Shown: positions 33,715 through 42,398, numbered from the stretch's first letter. The stretch is DNA of 50,683 nt from Limosilactobacillus viscerum (GCF_947387525.1 NZ_CANDNW010000011.1:1-50683); one strand, 5' to 3'. Notes: generated from the letters alone by a model not told the origin. Made by a program: numbers and translations.

Positions 33715-33744
33715 AAAAGGCAACCCGCACGCAGGTTGCCTTTT
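33715..33744. terminator. Terminator near the DUF2798-like gene
   Basis: AAAAGGCAACC and GGTTGCCTTTT form a symmetrical hairpin with T tracts on both strands, just beyond the TAA at 33758. Confidence 0.7.
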
Positions 33745-33757
33745 CTATTGTCAATTT

Positions 33758-34264
33758 TTAGAGTTCTGCCATAATTTCTTTTTCCCGTTTGTCATGACGA
33801 CGGTGAATCGTCCGCATGACAAACCGTGCACTTGGCTAAGCAATCAAACTTTGCATTGCGAAGGCAATTCCAAAATTGCGGGGCCAAAATGACAGGTAGT
33901 GGTGGAAAATTTCTGTGCTGATATAGCCCTGCCCGGCCCACGTTCCGGCAATGGTCATGATCATTGACATGAAGATAACGTTACTAACGATATTAACCGT
34001 AATTTGGGCTGTGTAACTATCATGGTCACCGGTTAACCGCTTCTTCAGGTGGGTTACTGGGTACCGAGTAGCGGCAAGGACAATAACGGCGACTAGCCAT
34101 ACTAGTGGCAGGGACCGCAAGACACCAAGGAAGACGGGCCAGCTAATCCCTTGAATGCAGAAATTAACGGCTGGCGTAATCGTACATACGGCTAGCATGG
34201 AAACAACCAGCGTGTATAACAGAGTTTCTTTCATATTTCGTGGAAAATTATTATAGAATTTCAT
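33758..34264 (-). pseudogene. DUF2798-like membrane protein interrupted by TAG
   Basis: Codons 1-142 encode a small membrane protein with four hydrophobic segments and an N-terminal NNFPRNMKETLLYTLVVSMLA pattern. It ends MQSLIA, then TAG at 33838-33836. The same frame continues PSARFVMRTIHRRHDKREKE and ends IMAEL with TAA at 33758, next to a terminator. The expected residue at the stop is Gln (CAG to TAG), as relatives have a Q-P pair here. The product loses only a charged tail of 26 residues, so the truncated protein could remain folded. Function unknown. Confidence 0.82.
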
Positions 34265-34394
34265 TCAAAACACCCTTTCTCAAATAAAAAGAACAAGCAA
34301 GCCTGCAATCCAGCCCTGATTGTTCTTAATTTATAGAAATTAGTTCTGAATACGATAGTTTAGCAAATTTTTGCCAAAATATCTAAGGAAAATT

Positions 34395-35384
34395 CTACTT
34401 TTTTTCTACCCGGGTTCCACCAAAGACGTCTGACATTGGCACGTCATCCAGTGCTTGGTCAATCTGGGCAACCTCTTCCGCTGACATCTTAATCTGGCCA
34501 GCCTTGAGGTTGTCTTCGATCCGGTCAAGGTGGCGGCTACCTGGAATTGGCACGATGTAAGGCTTCTTGTTAATCATCCAGGCCAGTGAAATTTGAGCCG
34601 GGGTAGCATCGTGGTTCGCTGCAATCTCGTTCAGCAATTCCAGTAAGTCCTGGTTCTTCTTCAAGGCTTCTGGTGTAAATTGCGGCATCTTACTCCGCAG
34701 GTCGCCTTCACCAAACCTGCTTTGCTTGATTTGGCCCGTCAATAAGCCGTTAGCCAGTGGTGAGAATGCCACTAAGCCAACATGTAATTCCTCCAAGACC
34801 GGGAAGAGGTCTTCGTATTCGCGGAACATCATTGAGTAACGGTTTTGGACGGCAGTTACCTTGCAGACTGCGTTAGCCCGACGAAGGTAGTCTTCATTTG
34901 CTTCTGAAATTCCCCAGTGGGTAATCTTACCTTCATCCATCAACTCTTTCATGACCCCGGCAACCGTTTCTGGTGAGACCGTTGGGTCGATCCGGTGTTG
35001 GTAGTAAAGGTCAATGTGGTCGGTGCCCAGCCGCTTCAGTGAGCCTTCCACGGACTTACGGATTGTTTCTGGACTGGAGTCCACTTTCAGGTCATCACTC
35101 TCGTGGGCCGCAATCCCAAACTTGGTTGCAATCACAACCTGGTCGCGTACATCATGAAGGGCCTTACCAACGACTTCTTCGTTGTAGTTAGTGGTCCCAT
35201 CAGGGTTAATACCCTGGTAGATTTCGGCGGTATCAAAGAAAAGGTAGCCCATTTCATAAGCTGCCCGAATTGCCTTAACCGCTTCATCAACATCGGTTGG
35301 CTTACCATAACCATGGGAAAAGCCCATACAACCGAGCCCAACTGATGTTACCTTCAAATCATCACCGAGAATTCTTGTTTCCAT
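34395..35384 (-). CDS. Aldo/keto reductase (YajO/IolS-type, AKR11/13-like)
   Basis: 329 residues. The start GDDLKVTSVGLGCMGFSHGYG is typical of this longer AKR group. The tetrad is visible: Asp in LFFDTAEIY, Tyr four to five residues on, Lys in VIATKFG and His in YYQHRIDP. Cofactor end motifs VPIPGSRHLDRIEDN near 275-290. The group reduces aldehydes and ketones with NADPH. Monocistronic, under a MerR-type promoter, so part of the proposed redox regulon. Confidence 0.92.
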   Translation of the reverse strand: METRILGDDLKVTSVGLGCMGFSHGYGKPTDVDEAVKAIRAAYEMGYLFFDTAEIYQGINPDGTTNYNEEVVGKALHDVRDQVVIATKFGIAAHESDDLKVDSSPETIRKSVEGSLKRLGTDHIDLYYQHRIDPTVSPETVAGVMKELMDEGKITHWGISEANEDYLRRANAVCKVTAVQNRYSMMFREYEDLFPVLEELHVGLVAFSPLANGLLTGQIKQSRFGEGDLRSKMPQFTPEALKKNQDLLELLNEIAANHDATPAQISLAWMINKKPYIVPIPGSRHLDRIEDNLKAGQIKMSAEEVAQIDQALDDVPMSDVFGGTRVEKK

Positions 35385-35411
35385 GCGTATACCTCCAAAT
35401 TTATTAATGTA

Positions 35412-35442
35412 ATGTTAAACCTTTAAGTTAGCTTCAAGGCAA
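35412..35442 (-). promoter_or_regulatory. MerR-type promoter, copy 5 (AKR)
   Basis: On the minus strand: -35 TTGCCT, spacer TGAAGCTAACTTAAAGGTT (19 bases), then -10 TAACAT. Confidence 0.75.
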
Positions 35443-35453
35443 GTATTTTGAAT

Positions 35454-36311
35454 CTAGAAAACCGAGGTAATAACTGCCCCAACTACAATCAGTACCAGGC
35501 CGGTAATCGTTAATACGTAACCCCGCTTGCTCTTCCGTTCACCCAGGAAGATGAAACCACCCAGGGTTGAGATTACTACGGAAAGTTGGGAAACGATAAA
35601 GGCAGTGTTCACACCGTTGTCACGGACACTAAGGATGTATGCCAGTGAGGCAATTGAGAAGACAAACCCAATTACCAGGCTCCGCCAACTTGCCCGTTCC
35701 CGTAACATCCCCGTCTGGTGACTAGCGACGAAGTAAATCAAAACCCCAATTACCATCCCTACGGATTCAGGGAAGAAGATTGCAATCCCGGAAGCAGTCA
35801 GCGCCCGCGGGATCGCGTTGTAAATCACATAACCAATTGTCGTTAGGACCAACATTACCAGTGTCCCTACCGGCATCTTTTGGGTACTATTTGAACCGCC
35901 ATCACTGATTGAGGTTAGTACCGCCCCGATAATAAATAAGACGATCCCCGCAAAGCCAGCAATCCGGGCCGTGGCCGTGGACCATTCGCCAAACATAAAT
36001 ACACCTACTAGGGACGTCCCAATCAACTGAAGTCCCGTGGAGATCGGCATTGTTTGTGAAACACCAATCCGTTGGTAGGCGGTGTACTGACCGAGCTGAC
36101 CAACAATCCAAACGGCACCAGCGACCGCCGCCATGATAAAGGTGGCAACAGAAAGGTGTAGCTGGAGTACCGCCATGACAATAATACTAATGATTAATGT
36201 CCCCATCGCGGTCCCAAAAATCTGGTTACCAACTCGACTGTTCGTTTTTACTACTACCAGTGGTAGGAGGCCCCAACCAATAGCTGGTAATAATAACCAT
36301 AATAATTGCAT
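35454..36311 (-). CDS. GRP-family sugar uptake permease (GlcU/RbsU-like)
   Basis: 285 residues and ten predicted membrane helices. Motifs of the glucose/ribose porter family include LLPAIGWGLLPLVVVKTNSR at the N-terminus, YQRIGVSQTMPISTGLQLIG near 79-98, and SQLSVVISTLGGFIFLGERK near 243-262. It should take up a sugar with an ion gradient. SD GGAGGAG before the ATG. Divergent from a LysR gene with an ATACG-N7-YATAG copy between them. Confidence 0.87.
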   Translation of the reverse strand: MQLLWLLLPAIGWGLLPLVVVKTNSRVGNQIFGTAMGTLIISIIVMAVLQLHLSVATFIMAAVAGAVWIVGQLGQYTAYQRIGVSQTMPISTGLQLIGTSLVGVFMFGEWSTATARIAGFAGIVLFIIGAVLTSISDGGSNSTQKMPVGTLVMLVLTTIGYVIYNAIPRALTASGIAIFFPESVGMVIGVLIYFVASHQTGMLRERASWRSLVIGFVFSIASLAYILSVRDNGVNTAFIVSQLSVVISTLGGFIFLGERKSKRGYVLTITGLVLIVVGAVITSVF

Positions 36312-36408
36312 AAGTTTGCTCCTCCATTATCTACTTTTAATATTTTGGCAATGGCATTATTATATAAATACATACTCTAGCTGAAAATTATCAATTATGG
36401 ATAGCACC

Positions 36409-36425
36409 ATACGAAATTATCATAG
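36409..36425. promoter_or_regulatory. ATACG-N7-YATAG motif, copy 3
   Basis: ATACGAAATTATCATAG, preceded by ATAGCACC as in copy 2. It lies between the divergent GRP permease and LysR genes, 18 bases before the LysR ATG. A LysR regulator commonly binds in its own divergent region, so this is the anchor for the regulator assignment. Confidence 0.55.
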
Positions 36426-36442
36426 CGAAAGAAGGGCTCTAA

Positions 36443-37306
36443 ATGATTGACAACCACCTGTTAGAACAGTTTGTCACCTTTGCCAAGTACAAAACCCTGT
36501 CAGCTACCGCTAAAGAGCTCATGTTAACCCAGCCAACGGTTACCCGGGGGATGCAAAAGCTCGAAGAAGACTTGGGTGTCAAACTATTTGACCGGCAGAG
36601 CAACCAAATTAGTTTGAACGAAACCGGACAGTTTGCTGTCCAAGAGGCGGAAAAAGTCCTCCGGCAAAACCAAGAATTTATTAACCGCGTGCACAACTTT
36701 GACCAAAGTCACCGGGAAATCAAGGTTGCTTCGAATGCTCCAGGTCCCGTAATGGTCCTCCAAGCACTGGCTGGGGAAGAAGGGAATGTCAATGTTGACC
36801 CCCACCTCCTGCCAAGCGATGAAATCAGCAGTGACCTGGTAGATAATCGTTATAGTTTTATTATCAGTAACCAGGAAATCCAAACTGACGAAATTGAGTC
36901 GCTTTACCTGGGGAAGGAAACGTTGAATGTCAACTTGGACCAGTTTATGATCCAGTCGCAGCAGCCAACGATTACCTTTAATGAGCTTAAGGGGTTAAGT
37001 TTCGTGGTCCTTAGTGATATTGGTCCCTGGAAACAGGTCATCCAGGATAACATCCCCGATGCTAAATTCCTTTACCAAACGCAGTGGGACGCCCTCCGTG
37101 AAATCACCAATTACTCTAGTTTTCCATACTTTACAACTAACATTACCGAAAAATTAGGGGAACGGCGAAACGCTGACACCAACCAGGTAATGGTCCCAAT
37201 CTCCAGTCCAGAAGCCACAATGGACTTTTATCTTAACTACCAGCCAAGCCAGCGAAAGCTTGTCCGGTCCCTCGTTGACCAACTCCATGAAATTTGGGCG
37301 GATTAA
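36443..37306 (+). CDS. LysR-family regulator
   Basis: 287 residues. The N-terminal winged helix is FAKYKTLSATAKELMLTQPT followed by VTRGMQKLEEDLGVKLFDR, a textbook LysR recognition region. The C-terminal effector domain is of the usual length (about 90-285) with no ligand-specific motif visible. It is divergent from the GRP permease. It is my candidate for the ATACG-N7-YATAG sites, because one of them lies in its own promoter region. Confidence 0.9.
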   Translation: MIDNHLLEQFVTFAKYKTLSATAKELMLTQPTVTRGMQKLEEDLGVKLFDRQSNQISLNETGQFAVQEAEKVLRQNQEFINRVHNFDQSHREIKVASNAPGPVMVLQALAGEEGNVNVDPHLLPSDEISSDLVDNRYSFIISNQEIQTDEIESLYLGKETLNVNLDQFMIQSQQPTITFNELKGLSFVVLSDIGPWKQVIQDNIPDAKFLYQTQWDALREITNYSSFPYFTTNITEKLGERRNADTNQVMVPISSPEATMDFYLNYQPSQRKLVRSLVDQLHEIWAD

Positions 37307-37481
37307 GGGAGCTGTATTTGGAACTAAAATGAATAAGGGAGCTGTGACACAACCCCGGTTAGGGCCTGTATGGCTAGCATAGGACGATCGTTAGCACGGA
37401 ACGGGCTAGCGATTGGCCGTAGCTAGACACTAAGGCCCTGGGTTGTGGCACGCGATATCTCTGTAATATTCGGAACTAAAA
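37307..37481. repeat. Structured repeat unit between LysR and AKR genes
   Basis: AAGGGAGCTGT occurs twice (about 37306 and 37335) and GGAACTAAAA occurs twice (about 37320 and 37472), so a short segment is duplicated. In the second copy about 110 bases are inserted. These form a stem GTGACACAACCC (37344-37355) with GGGTTGTGGCAC (37440-37451), then AGGGCCT (37361-37367) with AGGCCCT (37433-37439), enclosing smaller GCTAGC dyads. It may be a miniature repeat element or a structured RNA; no coding potential was seen. Confidence 0.55.
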
Positions 37482-37482
37482 C

Positions 37483-37522
37483 AAGGGCCCATGACAAAAC
37501 CAAGTTTTGTCACGGGCCCCTT
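37483..37522. terminator. Bidirectional terminator (LysR / AKR)
   Basis: AAGGGCCCATGACAAAAC and GTTTTGTCACGGGCCCCTT pair around CAA; converging genes lie on both sides. Confidence 0.75.
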
Positions 37523-37531
37523 AGTTATTTT

Positions 37532-38362
37532 TTAAGCATCAACCTGCATTGAACTTGGCCAACCGCCCTGTGAACGGTGTTGGTCGAGTTGCCGGATGTC
37601 TGTCATCTCATCAGCGGTTAACTGAAAATCAAAGATATCAAAGTTACTCTTAATGTGTTCCGGACTGATCGAACGCGGAATCGTCATTACATGCCACTGG
37701 GTCAAGAACCGCGACAGGACCTGAACCCCGGTCTTACCATACTTTTGTCCAATCTTAGCCAGGACCGGGTTAGTATTCAGATTCTGGGCGCCCTGAGCAA
37801 GTGGTGACCACGATTCATGGACAATTCCCTCACTAAGAAGAAAATCGTGCATCTTCCCCTGTTGGAGGTTGAGGTTTGTTTCAATTTGGTCAACTACTGG
37901 CTTAACCTCTGTCTGTTCAATCATCTTCTTAGTTTGAGCAATATTAAAGTTAGAGAGACCAATCGCTTTGATCTTACCCGCATGGTAATATTCCTCTAGT
38001 GCTTGATAGGAACCGAGATCATCCCGGCGTGGCCAGTGGAGAATCATCATGTCCAGATAATCCAAGCCTAGCTTACTTAGGGATTCTTCAATTCCCTTCT
38101 TGCCTTGCTTATAGCCATCAGTATCAACCTTAGTTGTTACAAATAAATCTTCCCGTTTAACCAGGCCCGCACTGATTGCCTGGGTAATACCCTGGCCAAC
38201 TTCTTTTTCGTTGTAGTAATCCTGAGAAGTATCGATACTACGGTAACCCGCCTTGATGGCCTCATACACCGCTTGCTTTGTGTCACGGGGCTCAATTAAG
38301 TAGGTCCCGAATCCCAACACCGGCACCTTCGCACCAGTATTCAATGTTAAGTATTCCATCAT
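37532..38362 (-). CDS. Aldo/keto reductase
   Basis: About 276 residues. GFGTYLIEPRDTK opens the barrel; the tetrad is in RSIDTSQDYYNE (Asp, Tyr), VTTKVDTDG (Lys) and MILHWPR (His). IPRSISPEHIKSNFDIFDF near the C-terminus binds NADPH. Adjacent ATG codons at 38362 and 38359 are both possible, after AGGAAG. It follows the SDR gene by about 24 bases and is probably cotranscribed with it, suggesting the two act on one substrate route. Confidence 0.9.
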   Translation of the reverse strand: MMEYLTLNTGAKVPVLGFGTYLIEPRDTKQAVYEAIKAGYRSIDTSQDYYNEKEVGQGITQAISAGLVKREDLFVTTKVDTDGYKQGKKGIEESLSKLGLDYLDMMILHWPRRDDLGSYQALEEYYHAGKIKAIGLSNFNIAQTKKMIEQTEVKPVVDQIETNLNLQQGKMHDFLLSEGIVHESWSPLAQGAQNLNTNPVLAKIGQKYGKTGVQVLSRFLTQWHVMTIPRSISPEHIKSNFDIFDFQLTADEMTDIRQLDQHRSQGGWPSSMQVDA

Positions 38363-38386
38363 CAATCAGGTTCTTCCTAAAAAATG

Positions 38387-39238
38387 CTATTCAGCCTTGC
38401 CAGACCCCCGAACTTCACTGACGTTACCGTACCAGTATTGGGCAGTAACCCCACCGTCCATCAGGAAGTCACTTCCAGTAATAAAGGCAGCCTTGTCACT
38501 AAGCAGGAATTCGGCCAGTCCGGCAATTTCGTCTGGCGTACCAGGGCGCTTAGTAACCATGGATTCAAACATCTTCTTGTAGCCGGCACCACGAGGACCG
38601 TTCAGCTCATCCAGTGCCAATGGGGTCATAACGATCCCTGGTGAAATAACGTTAATCCGGGCACCGCGCTTTTGCCAGTTAACGGATTCGGCCGCTACCC
38701 GCAGGACATTTTGCCGCTTAGCATATTGGTAAGCAGCCAGTGAATCCTTAATGACATCTGGCTGCAAAACATCCAGGTCAAGTAATTCTTCGGTTGGCGT
38801 CATTGCCAGCTTCTTATCAGTTCCGGTCCCTAAAGCAGGCAGGCGGTGACCAGATTGCGAAGAAATAATCACACCACTGCCACCTTCTGCCATTACTTTA
38901 CCAAACTCTTCCAGTAAAACGGAAGTCCCGTAAAGGTCGACCTTCAAAACTTGCTCTGGCGTTGTTTGGGATGGTGAAACCCCCGCTGCGTTAATTAAGT
39001 GCTTAATGGCACCTAATTCTTGCGCCTTTGCGACTACTTCCTTAATTGAATTACGGGATGACAGGTCAGCCTTGATGGTTTCCACGTCAAAGCCAGCTTC
39101 TTGAAGCCGCTTTTGAACATTCTTCAGGTTGCCCTCATTGTAATCAGCTAACAAGAGCTTCTTACCGGCACTAACCCGGCGCGCAATTGCTTCACCGATT
39201 GAACCACTACCGAATAATACTGTTACCTCTTTTTGCAT
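38387..39238 (-). CDS. Classical SDR oxidoreductase
   Basis: 283 residues. FGSGSIGEAIARRV is the Rossmann loop (GxxxGIG variant with S). NAAGV near 88 is the N-A-G motif, the catalytic Ser lies in IISSQSG near 125, and Tyr and Lys in AAYQYAKRQN near 170. The C-terminal SDKAAFITGSDFLMDGG is the usual SDR ending. It reduces or oxidises a small carbonyl with NAD(P). First gene of a pair with an AKR; the promoter region carries a perfect CCAATT-GA-AATTGG dyad overlapping the -35. Confidence 0.9.
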   Translation of the reverse strand: MQKEVTVLFGSGSIGEAIARRVSAGKKLLLADYNEGNLKNVQKRLQEAGFDVETIKADLSSRNSIKEVVAKAQELGAIKHLINAAGVSPSQTTPEQVLKVDLYGTSVLLEEFGKVMAEGGSGVIISSQSGHRLPALGTGTDKKLAMTPTEELLDLDVLQPDVIKDSLAAYQYAKRQNVLRVAAESVNWQKRGARINVISPGIVMTPLALDELNGPRGAGYKKMFESMVTKRPGTPDEIAGLAEFLLSDKAAFITGSDFLMDGGVTAQYWYGNVSEVRGSGKAE

Positions 39239-39258
39239 TTTAATCGCTCCTTTTCCTC

Positions 39259-39313
39259 TGTCGATGCTTTTATTCTAGACAGCAATCGGTAAAGAACCAA
39301 TTTCAATTGGCAA
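39259..39313 (-). promoter_or_regulatory. Promoter and dyad of the SDR-AKR pair
   Basis: On the minus strand -35 TTGGTT, a 17-base spacer and -10 TAGAAT. CCAATTGAAATTGG overlaps the -35, so a repressor site is likely. It is not of the MerR type because the spacing is normal. The regulator is unknown. Confidence 0.5.
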
Positions 39314-39530
39314 GGTAATCAATAAGTTTTACTTATGAGTGGAGAACACCTACATTTAGACCGTTTTCTTTTCACCAACCTTATTTATATTGCAGTCCTA
39401 TTACAGGCCGATTGCAAAAAGTATCATTCCAATAACATTACGCCCACTTCCCCCTTTTCACCTTGTAGGAGTGGTAATCTTACAATCGGAAATTATTTAA
39501 CGGATTAAAAAAGGGAGTAATGATTAATCA

Positions 39531-41333
39531 ATGGGTACTAAGAAACACTACAAGATGTACAAGAATGGTAAGAACTGGTGCTACGCTGCAATCGCAACGC
39601 TTGCTGTTGCCTTCGGTGTAATGGTTAGTGGCCAACCCGCTGCCCAGGCCGATACGGTTAACCAACCAGCAACTACTGCTGTTACTAGTACAACTAGTGC
39701 TACTAGCCAACAAGCATCCACTGCTAATCAAGCTGCAACCACTAACCAAACACAACAAAACCAGACTCCTGCTTGGCAACCAAGCAACGCATCTCTAAAT
39801 ACTCAACAGGCCCAAACCGCTAGCGACCAAGCTAACCACGGTAGCCTGGATAACTTCAGCATTGCTAACGGCAACCTGCAAGTTTCCGGCTGGAATGCTT
39901 CTAACCAGGATGTTAACTACCAACACCACTTCGTAATTGTTTACGATCAAACACAAAGCAAGGAATTAGCACGGCAAGAAGTTACCAACACCCAACGGGA
40001 CGATGTAGCAAAAGTTTACCCTGGTGTTTACAACGCCAAGTATGCTGGCTTTTCAACCAACTTCAACTTTGATTTAACCCCATACTTAAACGATAGCTTA
40101 CAGATCATCAGCCGTTACTCCACCGCTGCTAACGGTGAAGGCAAGAACCTCGATAAGTGGTTTGGCCCAATTGACCTCGGTAAGTCCCAAAAAGCTTTTG
40201 CAATTGACTCATTAAAGCAAACTGACACTGGTATGCAAGTTTCTGGCTGGATGGCCGATGATGCTTCCGCTACTAAACCATACGCTTATGTTTTCTTAAT
40301 GAAGGATGGTAAGGAATTAGCTCGGACAAAGGTTAACCTGACTACCCGGAATGATGTTGCAAAGGCAATGAACACGATTTATGGCAGTGCCAAGAGTGGC
40401 TTCACTGCTAACTTCAATGTTGACCAAGCACTCTTAAGCGGCAACCTGCAAGTAATGATGCGGTTCACCAATGATGCTCAAGGAAATGGCAACTACAGTG
40501 ACCAATACTCAAAGGTTTACGCTACTAACGCCGGCTACGCTGACCAATTCTCATTAAACGGCAACACCATCCACTACTCTGGTTGGCATGCTGCTACTAA
40601 TGCTAAGGGGATGCAACACCAATACATCATTGTTTTAGACCTGAATGGGCATGAACTTTACCGGACCGAATTAACTGGTTCACAAAAGAACATCACCCGG
40701 AATGACATTACCAAGGCTTACCCATGGATTGCCGAAACTGCCCAATCCGGTTTCAGCGTTGATATTCCGGTAACTGACGCAATGCAACACAAGGGGATCC
40801 GGATCATCCACCGGTACACTAGTTCTGCCGATGGTAACAGCCAATACGTTGACTTTATGTCTGGTGATTACTCCATCAACAGTGGTTGGCAAGGTGACTA
40901 TTACTACAACCCAACGACTGGTCAAAAGGTTACTGGCCAACAAGTAATCAACGGTACTACCTACCTCTTTGGTAACGATGGTAAGTTACAGACACGCCAG
41001 CAAATTGCTGTTAACCGTGCACTTTCTGTTGTTGGTACCCCATACGTTTGGGGTGGTAACAAGCCTGGTGGTTTTGACTGCTCTGGTTTAGTTCAATGGG
41101 CATACGGTCTTCGCGAACGGATCACCTACCAACAACAAGCACTTGGTGTCCACCACTATGATGTTGCAAACGCCCCACTGGGTGCCCTGCTCTTCTTTGG
41201 TTCTGACACCACTCCAGGTCACGTTGCTATCTCCCTTGGTAACGGTCGCTACGTTCACGCACCACAACCTGGTCAAACCGTTACTGTTACTACCCAAGCA
41301 TGGTACGCACCAAGCTTCTACGTAGTTCTGTAA
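39531..41333 (+). CDS. Secreted NlpC/P60 peptidoglycan hydrolase with three repeats
   Basis: 600 residues. The N-terminus (HYKMYKNGKNW) is a KxYKxGKxW-type signal peptide, cleaved near QPAAQA. An S/T/Q-rich linker follows to about 105, then three similar repeats of about 110 residues (each with a GWxA..HHxxIVxD strand and an N-D-V/I-A/T-K-AY segment and SGF..F). A single wall-binding-like GDYYYNPTTGQKVTGQQV segment precedes the NlpC/P60 domain: GGFDCSG (Cys517), TPGHVAIS (His564), RYVHAP (His576). It probably cleaves stem peptides in the wall. The repeats may bind wall or mucin. Strong codon bias suggests high expression. Confidence 0.88.
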   Translation: MGTKKHYKMYKNGKNWCYAAIATLAVAFGVMVSGQPAAQADTVNQPATTAVTSTTSATSQQASTANQAATTNQTQQNQTPAWQPSNASLNTQQAQTASDQANHGSLDNFSIANGNLQVSGWNASNQDVNYQHHFVIVYDQTQSKELARQEVTNTQRDDVAKVYPGVYNAKYAGFSTNFNFDLTPYLNDSLQIISRYSTAANGEGKNLDKWFGPIDLGKSQKAFAIDSLKQTDTGMQVSGWMADDASATKPYAYVFLMKDGKELARTKVNLTTRNDVAKAMNTIYGSAKSGFTANFNVDQALLSGNLQVMMRFTNDAQGNGNYSDQYSKVYATNAGYADQFSLNGNTIHYSGWHAATNAKGMQHQYIIVLDLNGHELYRTELTGSQKNITRNDITKAYPWIAETAQSGFSVDIPVTDAMQHKGIRIIHRYTSSADGNSQYVDFMSGDYSINSGWQGDYYYNPTTGQKVTGQQVINGTTYLFGNDGKLQTRQQIAVNRALSVVGTPYVWGGNKPGGFDCSGLVQWAYGLRERITYQQQALGVHHYDVANAPLGALLFFGSDTTPGHVAISLGNGRYVHAPQPGQTVTVTTQAWYAPSFYVVL

Positions 41334-41354
41334 TTTAACTTAAATAAACACACC

Positions 41355-41397
41355 AAAAGCGTTCCGGCAAGTCATTTGACTCACGGAACGCTTTTTT
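41355..41397 (+). terminator. Terminator of the NlpC/P60 gene
   Basis: AAAAGCGTTCC and GGAACGCTTTTTT pair, with the T tract on the plus strand. Confidence 0.85.
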
Positions 41398-41455
41398 AAT
41401 TAAAGGGTTATCACTTTCTAGCTACGGTACCCAGCAGCATGAATATAAAATAAAA

Positions 41456-41481
41456 AGAGGCTTAGTTATTTCTCAGTCTCT
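41456..41481 (-). terminator. Weak terminator of the AKR gene
   Basis: GAGACTGAG and CTAAGCCTC pair imperfectly (7 of 9), followed by TTTTTA on the minus strand. Confidence 0.45.
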
Positions 41482-41493
41482 AGTCATTTCATT

Positions 41494-42282
41494 TTAGTAG
41501 TAACGCTTATTCTTGTTGATCTTGGCAATTTCAGCCATTTCATTATCAGTCAGCGTAAAGTCGAAGATATCAGCGTTGTCGTGGATGTGGGCCGGGTTAG
41601 TTGAACCAGGGATTACCACAAAGCCCATTTGGGTGTGCCAACGCAAGATAATTTGAACGTTAGTCTTGTTGTACTTCTTTGCCAACTTAGTGAAGATTGG
41701 TTCGTTGATCAGGGAACGGTCACCGGAACCTAGTGGGTACCAAGCCATCAGACGGGTACCGTAAGGCTTGAGAATTTCCCGTGCTTCTGTTTGTGGGAAG
41801 TATGGGTGTGCTTCTGCTTGCAGTACTTGTGGTTTGATTTCGGCAAAGTCCAAGACGTTCTTCAGCATTGAAGCGCTCCGGTCAAAGTTGGAAATACCGA
41901 TGGCCTTGATCTTGCCTTCCTTGTAGGCCTTTTCGAGAGTCTGGTAAGCAGTCTTCCAATCACCAGATGGTTGGTGCAAGAAGAGCAGGTCAATGTAGTC
42001 GAGGTCTAAACGGTCAAGTGCCTTGTCAACGGCATCTGGATCATTGTAAGAAGAGGTCCAAAGCTTGGTGCTGACGAAGAGGTCTTCACGGTTAACACCG
42101 GAGTTCTTGATCCCACGGCCACCCCCGTCTTCGTTGTAGTAAGCTTCGGCAGTATCAATTAATTGGTAACCGTCTGCCAGGGCCGATTCAACAGCCTTTT
42201 GTGCATTGCTTGAGGACATCCGGAAGGTTCCGATTCCCATTTCAGGCATTTCAACATCATTGTTTAACTTAAACTTTTCCAT
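41494..42282 (-). CDS. Aldo/keto reductase (2,5-diketogluconate reductase-like)
   Basis: 262 residues. The tetrad is Asp in YQLIDTAEAYYNE, Tyr in the same segment, Lys in FVSTKLW and His in FLHQPSG. VIPGSTNPAHIHDN near 228-241 binds the cofactor phosphate. The start ATG 42282 after AAGGATGG is preferred over 42294. It is related to the 5806-6672 AKR and shares the upstream ATACG-N7-YATAG motif with it. Monocistronic. Confidence 0.91.
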   Translation of the reverse strand: MEKFKLNNDVEMPEMGIGTFRMSSSNAQKAVESALADGYQLIDTAEAYYNEDGGGRGIKNSGVNREDLFVSTKLWTSSYNDPDAVDKALDRLDLDYIDLLFLHQPSGDWKTAYQTLEKAYKEGKIKAIGISNFDRSASMLKNVLDFAEIKPQVLQAEAHPYFPQTEAREILKPYGTRLMAWYPLGSGDRSLINEPIFTKLAKKYNKTNVQIILRWHTQMGFVVIPGSTNPAHIHDNADIFDFTLTDNEMAEIAKINKNKRYY

Positions 42283-42376
42283 TATTAATACCATCCTTTT
42301 TGTGTTTTGTTTGATTCGATGGTTTCATTCTACTGGTGAAAAGTAAGTTTGAAAATTGCCGCTTTTTTATAACAGT

Positions 42377-42393
42377 ATACGATTAATGCATAG
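42377..42393 (-). promoter_or_regulatory. ATACG-N7-YATAG motif, copy 4
   Basis: ATACGATTAATGCATAG, 95 bases upstream of the AKR start. Spacing to the start is close to that of copy 1 in front of the related AKR. Confidence 0.5.
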
Positions 42394-42398
42394 TGAAA

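Noticed and set aside
2954-34264. Reassignment of TAG to an amino acid
   Set aside because: Several intact genes end in TAG (for example 3591, 6807, 8263, 10709) with nothing homologous after it, so TAG works as a stop in this genome.
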